Source: an uncultured delta proteobacterium
GTDB lineage: Bacteria; Desulfobacterota; Syntrophia; Syntrophales; Smithellaceae
DNA length: 38,259 bases
Direction: 5' to 3'
NCBI GenBank assembly: GCA_903907985.1
Contig: CAIVQG010000044.1
Location: 1-38,259 of the forward strand
A program made the translations under genes and the position numbers. The notes under the pieces were generated by a model. It was not told the origin of the DNA, searched no databases, and saw nothing but the letters and a program-made list of their open reading frames with translations. Positions 15,438 to 22,973 of the stretch are shown here, one piece after another (position 1 is the first letter of the stretch; each line of letters starts with the position of its first letter).

Positions 15438-16459
15438 AAAATTGTTGCAGCCGCCACCAGAGCCTGTTTTCCGGAACCATGACAATTGTAATGGACATAA
15501 AGGGCATTTCCCGAGCCTTGCATGGCGCGGGCAATGCCAAAGGCGGCAGCCGTCGGAGAAATGCCGCAATGAGGCAGATAATCTTCCATAATCCAGCCCT
15601 GACGCCGCCATAATTCTGCATTAGTGTCCGGCAGGCGGAAACCGACCAGCAAGGTTGGCTTTATGCCTTTTAAAGAAATTCCGGCATTTCCGGCAACTGC
15701 CGAAAGAAATTGGGCGCAATTCTGTGCGATTTTTTCGTTTGCCGAAAGATATTGCGGGGACACAGTCTTATTGTGAAATTCCACAGCCAGGATATCACCC
15801 AATTTTTTCTTGCCGTTATTGCCAACCAGCAGCCAGGAACTGCCTTCGCCCATTGGCAGCAGGCGGGCATTATCCGCGGTCAAGTTCATCCGTTCGCGGT
15901 AATCCGCAACGGTCGGCGTAAAGACATCACAGCCGCCGACCAGAGCCAGATCAATGTCACCGCTCTCGAGGTAGCTTTGCGCCATCCATAAAGCCGATTC
16001 AAAAGATAATTCTTCCTGCGAAATGGTGAGCACCACTCCCTTGACTTCACAGATTTTAGCCAGAAAAAAAGCGGCGGCGTTGCTTACGGAATTGGCAAAC
16101 TGATTCGGACTGGGAAATCCGCCATCATGCTTAAATACCTGCTTAATAAAGGGCAGGATTTCATCGACATTGCCTAATCCTGTTGCCAGAAAAATTCCAA
16201 TTTTTTTGCCCTTTAAATCTTCCGGTGGCACACTTTTCAGGCAACTCAGAGCTCCGCAGCAGACCAGTTTGATAAACCGTCCGGCCCGCCGCAGCGGCTG
16301 GCCCATTATTTCCTGCACCAGATCATCGGCGGATAGCGGCAACAAGGCTTCCTCCCACGCTCCGTCCCGATTGGGTGTGAGCGCCGGACCGAGATAGCTT
16401 GCCGCAATTACCGGCATTGCCGTTGTGCCATTTTCTTTTTCGTTTCTCATTTGCGTCAT
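15434..16459 (-). CDS. ketosynthase-like protein without catalytic Cys (chain-length-factor-like)
   Basis: The 341-residue protein has the thiolase-like layout of beta-ketoacyl synthases: IGIFLATGLGNVDEI, FANSVSNAAAFFLAK, GDIDLALVGGCDVF and a late glycine turn NCHGSGKQAL. The nucleophile loop reads TISQEELSFESAL (145-157) where active enzymes have TIS-x-A-C-S-S. The Cys position is Glu150 by alignment, and no HGTGT motif is visible. It is therefore unlikely to condense by itself. It may pair with the active ketosynthase encoded upstream, as chain-length factors do in type II PKS and aryl polyene systems. The start at 16459 lies 9 bp from a palindromic insertion, and no ribosome site is clear; M15 (16417) is an alternative. 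The radical SAM gene overlaps its stop. Confidence 0.82.
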   Translation of the reverse strand: MTQMRNEKENGTTAMPVIAASYLGPALTPNRDGAWEEALLPLSADDLVQEIMGQPLRRAGRFIKLVCCGALSCLKSVPPEDLKGKKIGIFLATGLGNVDEILPFIKQVFKHDGGFPSPNQFANSVSNAAAFFLAKICEVKGVVLTISQEELSFESALWMAQSYLESGDIDLALVGGCDVFTPTVADYRERMNLTADNARLLPMGEGSSWLLVGNNGKKKLGDILAVEFHNKTVSPQYLSANEKIAQNCAQFLSAVAGNAGISLKGIKPTLLVGFRLPDTNAELWRRQGWIMEDYLPHCGISPTAAAFGIARAMQGSGNALYVHYNCHGSGKQALVAAATIL

Positions 16460-16467
16460 TTCTGATT

Positions 16468-16843
16468 TGTCATTCCCGCGCAGGCGGGAATCCAGTCTCT
16501 TTATTTTATAAACCTAAATTATTTCGTTATATAAGTCTTTCCATTCCGGATTATTTTCTTCAATACAACGTATCTTCCATTTCTTCATCTGCTTTTCTCT
16601 TAAAATTGCGTCTTCTACATCTCTGTGTGCTTCATAATATACGAGATTGTGGATATTATATATTTTTGTAAATCCATCTACAGCGCTTTGTTTATGTTCA
16701 AGAATTCTTTTTAATAAATCACCGGTAACACCAATGTACAATGTTGCATTCTTTTTGCTGGCAAGAATGTAAAGGTAATAATTTTTTATCAGTCAAGCTT
16801 AATTACCTTTTGTTTCTGGATTCCCGCCTTCGCGGGAATGACA
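16468..16843. mobile_element. 376-bp element with 28-bp terminal inverted repeats around a GIY-YIG gene
   Basis: The 28-bp ends at 16468-16495 and 16816-16843 are inverted copies differing at one base. Each is itself a palindrome: ATTCCCGC and GCGGGAAT around a 4-nt loop (16472-16491, 16820-16839). Between them is the minus-strand GIY-YIG reading frame. The element fills almost the whole 422-bp gap between the ketosynthase gene and the ketosynthase-like gene. It looks like an insertion into a once-tight operon. No direct target duplication is obvious to me. Confidence 0.65.
16514..16789 (-). CDS. GIY-YIG nuclease-domain protein, start codon degenerate
   Basis: The frame reads KNYYLYILASKKNATLYIGV at its N-terminus, the YxYIL...LYIG form of the GIY-YIG motif. 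It continues with DLLKRILEHKQ, VYYEAHRDVEDAILREKQMKKW and a C-terminal NPEWKDLYNEI, as in the short stand-alone UvrC-like family of about 90 residues. The codon where relatives start with ATG is ATA at 16787-16789. A TGA lies two codons further up. Translation would need CTG at 16792 or ATA, or the internal TTG at 16741, which loses the first motif strand. The gene may be newly decayed. It is enclosed by the inverted repeats of the element at 16468-16843, and DNA nicking at such palindromes is a possible role. Confidence 0.7.
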   Translation of the reverse strand: MKNYYLYILASKKNATLYIGVTGDLLKRILEHKQSAVDGFTKIYNIHNLVYYEAHRDVEDAILREKQMKKWKIRCIEENNPEWKDLYNEII

Positions 16844-16881
16844 GCGTGAAAGGGAGAATGACTACAAAACACCTCTTCGTA

Positions 16882-18051
16882 TTACTCCTTTATTACTAAA
16901 TAACTCGTACACGTTCCGCCGAAGCCGAAGTAAGTAAAAAGGTACGCGCCATCGTCGGCTGGAGTATTGACCTGCGCTGGCGGAAAACCTATTTCGGGAT
17001 CGACTTCTTCAAACCCGAAACTGCGGGGAATTATTCCTTCTTCACAGCAGGAAAGCCAGACCGCTGTTTCCACCGCACCGGCTGCGCCCAGAGTATGTCC
17101 CATAGCGCCTTTGAGGGAAACGACCGGAGGAAGTTTTGCCCCGAAGAGCTTCAGCAATCCCCGGCCCTCAGAAAGATCATTGTCTCTGGTGCCTGTACCG
17201 TGGGCTTTAATGGCCACAATATCATCAGCTGATATTTCTGCTTTATCAAGAGTGTGCAAAATGACATCTTTAACCAGTTCGCCATCAACACCCGCCGATG
17301 TAAGACTGTTTGTATCGTTAAATAAATAGCCTCCGGCAAACATATATTTTGCCTTGCTGGCAGAAGACGTTTCATTTTGTTCCAGAATCACCGCCGCTGC
17401 TCCTTCTCCGATCTGCATACCGGAGCGCTTATTACAAAAAGGTCGGCACTTATCATCGTCATATAAAAGCAGACTGGCAAAACCGTGTAAAGTAAGGTTT
17501 AAAAGCGGTTCATAGCCGACAACGATGGCCCGGCGGATTTTCTTTTGTTCCAGAAGCTGTGCAGCAACTACTAAAGCATGCGAGCTGGAGACGCAAGCCA
17601 TGCTGAAGGTCATCGCCATGCCCCTTATGCCATACTTTTGGCTAATCCATTCGGATACCTCGCCGGGGCCGCGGTTGCGGCAGGCAATAGACGGTGACTC
17701 CTTGTCCGGATTATTGCGCACCGCTTCTGTAAACTCGTATTCGTTACGAATAAAAAGACCGCCGGTTGTTCCGACAAGCAGGCAGGATTCGGCAATCTCC
17801 GCCGAGGTCAATCCGGCACGACTGAACGCTTCCGTAAGAACGCAATCGAGCATTGCCCAGGATTTATCCATAGCGTTGCCTTCATGTGGAACTTCAAAAG
17901 CTTTATAATTGTGACTGATCAAATGTGAAGAACGGCCACAGGCGGCAGGCGAGGCAAGACCGGCAATCAAATTTTTTGCCGATACTTCGGCGCTCCAGCC
18001 TAAAGTTGTTACTGCTCCCCAACCGCGAATGCAGATATTGCTCTTGGTCAC
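16882..18051 (-). CDS. beta-ketoacyl-ACP synthase (FabF-type)
   Basis: The 389-residue protein has the full catalytic triad of elongating ketosynthases: Cys153 in FSMACVSSSHAL, His284 in KAHGTGTRDND, and His319 in LKGAMGHTLGAAGA. The closing Gly turn is FGFGGTCTS. It should condense malonyl-ACP with an acyl chain carried by the ACP encoded immediately upstream (4-bp overlap). Two features separate it from housekeeping FabF: its place in an export/tailoring operon and a shorter length (389 against about 412). The N-terminus is MTKSNICIRGWGAVTTLGWS. An element insertion separates it from the Cys-less ketosynthase-like partner downstream. Confidence 0.93.
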   Translation of the reverse strand: MTKSNICIRGWGAVTTLGWSAEVSAKNLIAGLASPAACGRSSHLISHNYKAFEVPHEGNAMDKSWAMLDCVLTEAFSRAGLTSAEIAESCLLVGTTGGLFIRNEYEFTEAVRNNPDKESPSIACRNRGPGEVSEWISQKYGIRGMAMTFSMACVSSSHALVVAAQLLEQKKIRRAIVVGYEPLLNLTLHGFASLLLYDDDKCRPFCNKRSGMQIGEGAAAVILEQNETSSASKAKYMFAGGYLFNDTNSLTSAGVDGELVKDVILHTLDKAEISADDIVAIKAHGTGTRDNDLSEGRGLLKLFGAKLPPVVSLKGAMGHTLGAAGAVETAVWLSCCEEGIIPRSFGFEEVDPEIGFPPAQVNTPADDGAYLFTYFGFGGTCTSYLVIKE

Positions 18052-18359
18052 TTTTTAACCTTCGGTGCAGAGATGACAAAATCGGCCAGAGTATCAAAGG
18101 ACTGCATTGCGCTGGCCGCAGTCGATGCATTTTTCAGTTCCACCCCAAACTGATACCTCAGCTCCATGGCTATTTCCATGGCATCAAGGCTGTCGAGTTT
18201 AAGAGGCCCCGGTCCGTTGATGAAAGGAACATCAGTGGGCACATCTTCCGGTTTTACATTTTTTACTTCACAGGCTTTAATAATCATTTCTTTGAGCTTG
18301 AAAATTAACTCTTCCCGTGATGATACATTCAAATCTTTTAAATTCTGATTTACATCCAT
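18048..18359 (-). CDS. acyl carrier protein
   Basis: The 103-residue acidic protein has the phosphopantetheine site at Ser57 in LKLDSLDAMEIAMEL, and helices typical of an ACP. An N-terminal extension of about 18 residues precedes the usual fold, and the C-terminus ends in a basic KVKK. It holds the growing chain for the ketosynthase encoded downstream. Its stop overlaps the ketosynthase start (ATGA), and its start overlaps the end of the ABC permease gene by 10 bp. It is a dedicated ACP rather than the fatty-acid AcpP, as shown by the DSLDAM variant and its position. Confidence 0.93.
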   Translation of the reverse strand: MDVNQNLKDLNVSSREELIFKLKEMIIKACEVKNVKPEDVPTDVPFINGPGPLKLDSLDAMEIAMELRYQFGVELKNASTAASAMQSFDTLADFVISAPKVKK

Positions 18360-19471
18360 TTAATTCTTCTCCCTGCAACATAAAAACAAATCAGCGCAAA
18401 AATCGTCAAAATAACTAACTTGGATAAAACATAACTAAATGACGCTTCGCGCAAAAAAACATCAAGATAAGCCTGATGCGCCCAATACATCGGTGAAATC
18501 ATTGCCAGCGTCTTCATGAACTGCGGCATGACGACATGCGGTACCATGATCCCGCCGAACACACCCATAAGAACAGCGCCAGTCGCGGCCAGTGTCGATG
18601 ATTGCTCCGGCGTTCGGGCCATTGCCGCCACCAGCACTCCGAACCCTGTGGACGCTGCAGCTGTAACAATAGTTACCGGCATCAGTTGCCATGGATGTTC
18701 ACCCAGATTAAAAGTCAGCCCGGTGAGCTGCGGTATCACATAAAAACCGACTGCCAGCATTAAAACAAACTGAATCAAATTAATTAAATAATAAGGTATA
18801 AGCTTTCCCAATGCAACTAAATTGGCGCTGACCGGATAAGTAAAAAGACGTTGCAAAGTCCCGATATTTTTCTCCCGCAAAAAGCCGATCGACATGGGAA
18901 TCGCTATAAAAAACATGGCAAAGATAGACCAGCCTGGAACGCTGTGCTGCAAAGGGCTGGGGAATTGGGTGTTTTTCTTTGTTTTCTCCACAACAAAATT
19001 GGCGACCAGGACATCAATATCATCTACCCCCAGAACAACTTCTGCGGCAAGGCTGGCAATAAGCGATCGCAGGGCCATCTTGTATCCGGCATCGAGCACC
19101 GGATCAAAGTGGATTTCGACAGGCTTTGTGCCGTCGTCAAAGCCGTCCGGAATTAAAACAGCGGCATGCGCCTTGCTATATTCAAAGAGCTTATCGTTGT
19201 CATAACCCTTGGGCCGGGCGATGAGGCGAATTAATTTATTGGCGCCTATTCTCTTTTCGAGTTGCAGTGCTTTGGGGGCACGACTGGCATTTTCCAGAAC
19301 TAAAGAAATCTGATGGCCGGTAACCTTATCCACATAGACGCCCTGCAGTGCCAGTGACAGGAAAAAAATCAGCGCCACCGGCATCAAAAAAAGCAGGGGA
19401 ATAGTCTGGCGATCGCGCAGCAAAATCAGCAGTTCTTTGCGGATCAGTTCTTTTAATTGCCGTAAAATCAA
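18350..19471 (-). CDS. ABC-2 type transporter permease
   Basis: The 373-residue membrane protein has an N-terminal segment (LLFLMPVALIFFLSLALQGVYV), a large external domain of about 130 residues, and five more membrane segments in the last 200 residues. It includes the ABC-2 motif PISANLVALG-like YPVSANLVALGKLIP and a long final pair of helices ending FYVAGRRIKWM. It should pair with the ATPase encoded upstream to export a lipid or hydrophobic product across the inner membrane. The gene begins 174 bp after the ATPase stop; that gap holds a palindromic insertion. The end overlaps the ACP gene. Confidence 0.92.
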   Translation of the reverse strand: MILRQLKELIRKELLILLRDRQTIPLLFLMPVALIFFLSLALQGVYVDKVTGHQISLVLENASRAPKALQLEKRIGANKLIRLIARPKGYDNDKLFEYSKAHAAVLIPDGFDDGTKPVEIHFDPVLDAGYKMALRSLIASLAAEVVLGVDDIDVLVANFVVEKTKKNTQFPSPLQHSVPGWSIFAMFFIAIPMSIGFLREKNIGTLQRLFTYPVSANLVALGKLIPYYLINLIQFVLMLAVGFYVIPQLTGLTFNLGEHPWQLMPVTIVTAAASTGFGVLVAAMARTPEQSSTLAATGAVLMGVFGGIMVPHVVMPQFMKTLAMISPMYWAHQAYLDVFLREASFSYVLSKLVILTIFALICFYVAGRRIKWM

Positions 19472-19519
19472 TTTAAATTCAGCTCCATATGTTTTTCAAA
19501 TTATTTCCGTAATCTGTAT

Positions 19520-19637
19520 AAATGGATTAGCCAAAGCAGGGCGAGGCGGCAAGGCGCAGGCCCCGCAGGCGTATGTTTTGATACGACGAGGACGCCTGCA
19601 CCGCGGCCAACAAAGCCATGCACAGGATAATCCATTT
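19520..19637. repeat. 118-bp palindromic element between ABC ATPase and permease genes
   Basis: AAATGGATTA (19520-19529) and TAATCCATTT (19628-19637) are exact inverted ends. The interior is GC-rich, with ggcgaggcggcaaggcgcag on the left and gacgcctgcaccgcggcc on the right, which can pair in part. No ORF is present. It is a different family from the elements at 4455-4600 and 7544-7672. It lies within an operon whose other genes overlap, which suggests insertion. Confidence 0.65.
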
Positions 19638-19645
19638 GATAATAC

Positions 19646-20365
19646 TTATTCATCGCGCAAATGATGCCCCGTCTTTTCCAGAAATAATTTTTCCAGATTA
19701 TCAATTGCGGCCATTCCTCCTGTAAAAACAACCGCTCCCCTATCCATCATCGTCACGCGGGAACAGAGGCGTTGCGCCTCATCCATAATATGGGTACAAA
19801 GCAATATCGTCATTCCGGTCGCGTTGAGGGCGGTGAGCGTTTCGTAAATATGGTGGCGGCTCTGAGGATCAACGCCTACCGTCGGTTCATCCAGGAGCAG
19901 CAGTTTGGGCTCATGCAACAGAGCAACGGCCAGATTCAAGCGCCGCAGCATTCCACCCGAATATGTAGAAACATTTTTATGCGCGTATTGGACAAGTCCT
20001 GTTTCTTCCAGGACGGCAACAGATCTTTCTTGCAGTTTTTCTGGGGTCAATCCGGCCATAACGCCGAAGAACCGCAGATTTTCATAAGCGGTGAGGGCTG
20101 TAAATACAGAAACCGGTTGAGGAGCATAGCCGATATTTTTCAGGCCAGCGGATTGGGACGCGTTATCGCCATAGATGAACACCGAACCTGCGTAACCACG
20201 CAATTGCCCGGTAATCACACGCATCAGGGTGGTTTTCCCCGCACCGTTGGGGCCGAGCAGAGCATGTATTTCACCACCGGCAACGGACATGGAAAAGTTT
20301 TGTAGTGCACATTCAGTGGCAAGATCATAGGAAAACGTTATGGCGGAAATGTCCAGTGCTTTCAT
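19646..20365 (-). CDS. ABC transporter ATP-binding protein
   Basis: The 239-residue protein has Walker A GPNGAGKTT (38-46), signature YSGGMLRRLNLA, Walker B LLLLDEPTVGVD and the switch His in LLCTHIMDEAQ. It belongs to the drug/lipid-exporter ATPase type (CcmA/DrrA-like), in keeping with an ABC-2 permease partner. It powers export through the permease encoded downstream. The start ATG overlaps the stop of the BtrH-like gene by 4 bp. The last residues (FLEKTGHHLRDE) end just before the palindromic element at 19520-19637. Confidence 0.94.
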   Translation of the reverse strand: MKALDISAITFSYDLATECALQNFSMSVAGGEIHALLGPNGAGKTTLMRVITGQLRGYAGSVFIYGDNASQSAGLKNIGYAPQPVSVFTALTAYENLRFFGVMAGLTPEKLQERSVAVLEETGLVQYAHKNVSTYSGGMLRRLNLAVALLHEPKLLLLDEPTVGVDPQSRHHIYETLTALNATGMTILLCTHIMDEAQRLCSRVTMMDRGAVVFTGGMAAIDNLEKLFLEKTGHHLRDE

Positions 20366-21396
20366 GCCTTGAGTTTCCTAACAACAGAACGGAGATTTCT
20401 GAATAGTTCCTCTTCACGTTCCGCGCAAATCATCATCAATCCTCCCGCTTTATCGAAATTATCTTCTGACTGGCCTCTTTGCTTGATGATACGTGCGGAA
20501 ACTATGGCAAATTCCCTCCAGATGTCGCCTATAGCAGTCATTTCTCCGGATAAAAGGACAAGATCATCCGAACCGAAGAGTTCTGCAGCTTCTTGAAGGA
20601 AAGCAGCGTACATATAGCGGAATCCTGCGCCGCCTGTGCCTACCTCCTCCTGCATTCGGACGATACTGGACAGTTCACGGCAGGCTCCCTGAAAACCAAG
20701 TTTATCGGGACTGTGAATAACTTTTTTAGCCAAAAAACGCATCCCCCGGATGCCGAAAATCGGCAGAGGAATCCTGAGCATCATATTACAGGTATCTTTC
20801 ATGCCTTTTATACAGGCGTTACGCAGGTCGGGTTTAAGTACGATTGATTGCGGGTAATACATAAAGCCGTGCGGTTCCAGAGGGCCATGGGCGAATCGCG
20901 CCCGCTCCAGGTCTTCCGTTGGACAATCCACCGGCCACTCAAGCATCGGATCGCTCACGCGGAAACCACCCTCAATTTCCCGCAGTGCAATTAAATTATG
21001 GCCGTTGAACTGAAAGCGGAAACGGTTGGGAAAATAGGAAAGCCAGTAAATATTGGTTGTCAACCCGACTATCTGTCCCGTCTTAAGGACGCGCCTCAAC
21101 TCATCCATGCCTTTTTGAGGATTGCGGAACCGTGAGGTAATAAATTTACCACCCAGTCGTTTGGCTGATTTGCGAAAGACGGCTCCCGGCTGAGACCGGA
21201 ACGTGCTGATAGTCACACCAGCCATTTTCACAAATGGCAAATGGCCGAAAAAAATGCCGCTGCCGATTCCGAAAATCATTGGTTCGGAGATTTCTACGCC
21301 TTTGTCCCGAAACAAAGCGGAGGTAACACCACTTTCACAATGGGCGGAATGCCGATGGATAAAAGGTTTTCCGCCTGCCGTTATTTCTGTGCTCAT
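20362..21396 (-). CDS. BtrH-like protein (BtrH N-terminal plus DUF4872-type C-terminal)
   Basis: The 344-residue soluble protein begins PFIHRHSAHCESGVTSALF, which matches the N-terminal cysteine motif of the BtrH family, with Cys20 as the likely nucleophile. GIGSGIFFG, GQIVGLTTN and WPVD segments follow. The later helical half, with FRYMYAAFLQEAAELFGSDDL, is like the DUF4872 region. In butirosin synthesis BtrH transfers an acyl chain from a carrier protein to an amine. By family it may therefore take the chain off the operon's ACP and form an amide or ester, but the acceptor is unknown. It overlaps the ABC ATPase gene by 4 bp and follows a small unknown gene by 20 bp. Confidence 0.82.
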   Translation of the reverse strand: MSTEITAGGKPFIHRHSAHCESGVTSALFRDKGVEISEPMIFGIGSGIFFGHLPFVKMAGVTISTFRSQPGAVFRKSAKRLGGKFITSRFRNPQKGMDELRRVLKTGQIVGLTTNIYWLSYFPNRFRFQFNGHNLIALREIEGGFRVSDPMLEWPVDCPTEDLERARFAHGPLEPHGFMYYPQSIVLKPDLRNACIKGMKDTCNMMLRIPLPIFGIRGMRFLAKKVIHSPDKLGFQGACRELSSIVRMQEEVGTGGAGFRYMYAAFLQEAAELFGSDDLVLLSGEMTAIGDIWREFAIVSARIIKQRGQSEDNFDKAGGLMMICAEREEELFRNLRSVVRKLKA

Positions 21397-21416
21397 CTAC
21401 TGAATGTTACCTTTCC

Positions 21417-21812
21417 TTAAGTTGGTACGGTTTTTAATTCTTTTCGAGTCACCGCCAGCGCCTGCGCATAACGGTCTAAAACAGATGTTTTAAGTTTGGC
21501 AAAAATCTCGGGACGCAAATGCCTTTTGAGTCTGAATTTGGCGATGCCCGCTGTTTTAGCCAGAATCTCCGGTGTCATCTGACGGAGCTCCATGTGATAG
21601 CAAAGCGGACTTTTCGAGCCGGCTAAAACCGCCTGTCTGGTTACTTCCAGACTGGCTGCCATTTCGTCAACGGCCAGGCCGTTGACCACAGCTTCAACAT
21701 CCCAGCCGGAACTGGGGACGATGACATACTTGCCCTCGTCGTTGAGCGCATAACAGGCGCGTTTTTTGCCTTCATAATAAGTAATGTCCTGGGGTACCTC
21801 GTTAGCTTTCAT
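21417..21812 (-). CDS. small conserved-looking protein of unknown function
   Basis: This is a 131-residue soluble protein. Its first half has the segment YALNDEGKYVIVPSSGWDVEAVV, and VDEMAASLEVTRQAVLAGSKSP reads like a helix-turn-helix or small helical module. The second half is basic and helical (KFRLKRHLRPEIFAKLKTSVLDRYAQAL). It sits between the acyltransferase and the BtrH-like gene, with 20 bp to the latter. I do not recognise a family. It could be a small partner of the BtrH-like protein or a regulator, but the sequence supports neither. Confidence 0.7.
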   Translation of the reverse strand: MKANEVPQDITYYEGKKRACYALNDEGKYVIVPSSGWDVEAVVNGLAVDEMAASLEVTRQAVLAGSKSPLCYHMELRQMTPEILAKTAGIAKFRLKRHLRPEIFAKLKTSVLDRYAQALAVTRKELKTVPT

Positions 21813-21915
21813 CTTCAGCCCTGCCCCTGATCATATTTGTATTACTGATTATTCTTATACTAATTTTATTGGAGCTCAAAGAAAAATCTATTTTGTCGAG
21901 TATTTTTCAAGGGTA

Positions 21916-22840
21916 TTAATTTTTTTTGCCGAGAAACGGTTCGAAATGATGCCACTCGAAGGGATGGGCGCTGGCAAAACGGGCGAGATCGTCGGCATAA
22001 ATCTGTGCCGATTCTTGCACTGCCTTTTTCCGCTCCGCACGCGTGGCGGCGAAAACCTTCCGGCCCGGGGAAACTTTGATATGATAGGTTCCGGCAATAT
22101 CCGAATAAACGAAAAAAGTCAAAAGCGGCGCGCCCGTCATCAGAGCAAACAAATGCGGTGTGTCCGGGAGTTTCGCTTCATGACCTAAAAAGTCAACCAC
22201 CACATGACTTTGTTCACCCCAGAGACGGTCACCCGTCATGGATACAATGCCGCCTTCGCGCAGGAAATTAATTCCTTCGAGCAGAGCAAAAGGCGACTTT
22301 TCGCTCTCGGATGTCGCTACTATGCGAATGCCGCTTTTGGCGAGCTTGTTCTTTTGAATACCCTCAACCTGCTCTTTGTGTTTGGCTCCGAGGTAGAGCA
22401 TAATCGGCAGTCCTTTGCGGTTGAGCATTTGCGCCGCCAGTTCCCAGTTACCGATATGCGACATAATCACAATCGCCCCGGTTTTTTTTTTCTACCGCTT
22501 CATCCAGATATTCCCAGCCGTCTTTGACAAATTCAATCTCGTCTTCGGCAAGCCTGACAAAACGATGGAGATAGACATCGGTGAAATTATGATACTGTTT
22601 CCACACGCAGTATAGATGATAGAAAAAGCCGCGCCCGGAAAAAAGTGCGCGGTAGAACTTCAGGCTTTCGGCCACCCGCATCGGAAAAAGAAAAAAATAA
22701 CCGGTTGCGATGCACCAGGAAAAAGCACGGAAAAACCAGATACCCAGGTGCCGCGATAAATAGACAGCTAATTTATATGAATATTTTTTCATAAAGCAAT
22801 GGATATCCGTTAAGCCGTTGTTCAATAATAACTGCAGCAT
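21916..22840 (-). pseudogene. LpxL/HtrB-type lipid acyltransferase with one-base frameshift at an A10 run
   Basis: The first frame (22840-22448; a second Met at 22792 is an alternative start) encodes KLAVYLSRHLGIWFFRAFSW and WKQYHNFTDVYLHRFV, typical of the lipid A acyltransferase N-terminus. It ends EAVEKK at a run of ten A residues (22482-22491). If one A is removed, the frame continues as TGAIVIMSHIGNWELAAQM and on to 21916 (EPFLGKKN). The catalytic HxxxxE motif HIGNWE falls just after the run. The total is about 308 residues, normal for the family. Members move acyl chains to lipid A or similar envelope lipids; some act in aryl polyene-type clusters. An indel in the assembly, true decay, or slippage on A10 that restores some full-length product are all possible. 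Confidence 0.85.
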
Positions 22841-22973
22841 TGTAATATAGTAACCGGCATAAGGGACCGTAACAAAATGGTCTTGCCATAACCTGATAAC
22901 CTAACCACATGAAGGTGGCGCGAGGTCGCGAAAGGTCACAAGACCCGCAGGGGTGATTATTTCGTAACGGCCC

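Noticed and set aside
15438-15611. 58-codon N-terminal extension of the radical SAM frame
   Set aside because: It overlaps the ketosynthase-like gene; the ATGA junction at 15437 is the natural start.
19772-20305. 177-codon plus-strand frame
   Set aside because: It is antisense to the ABC ATPase gene, has no ribosome site and no family pattern.
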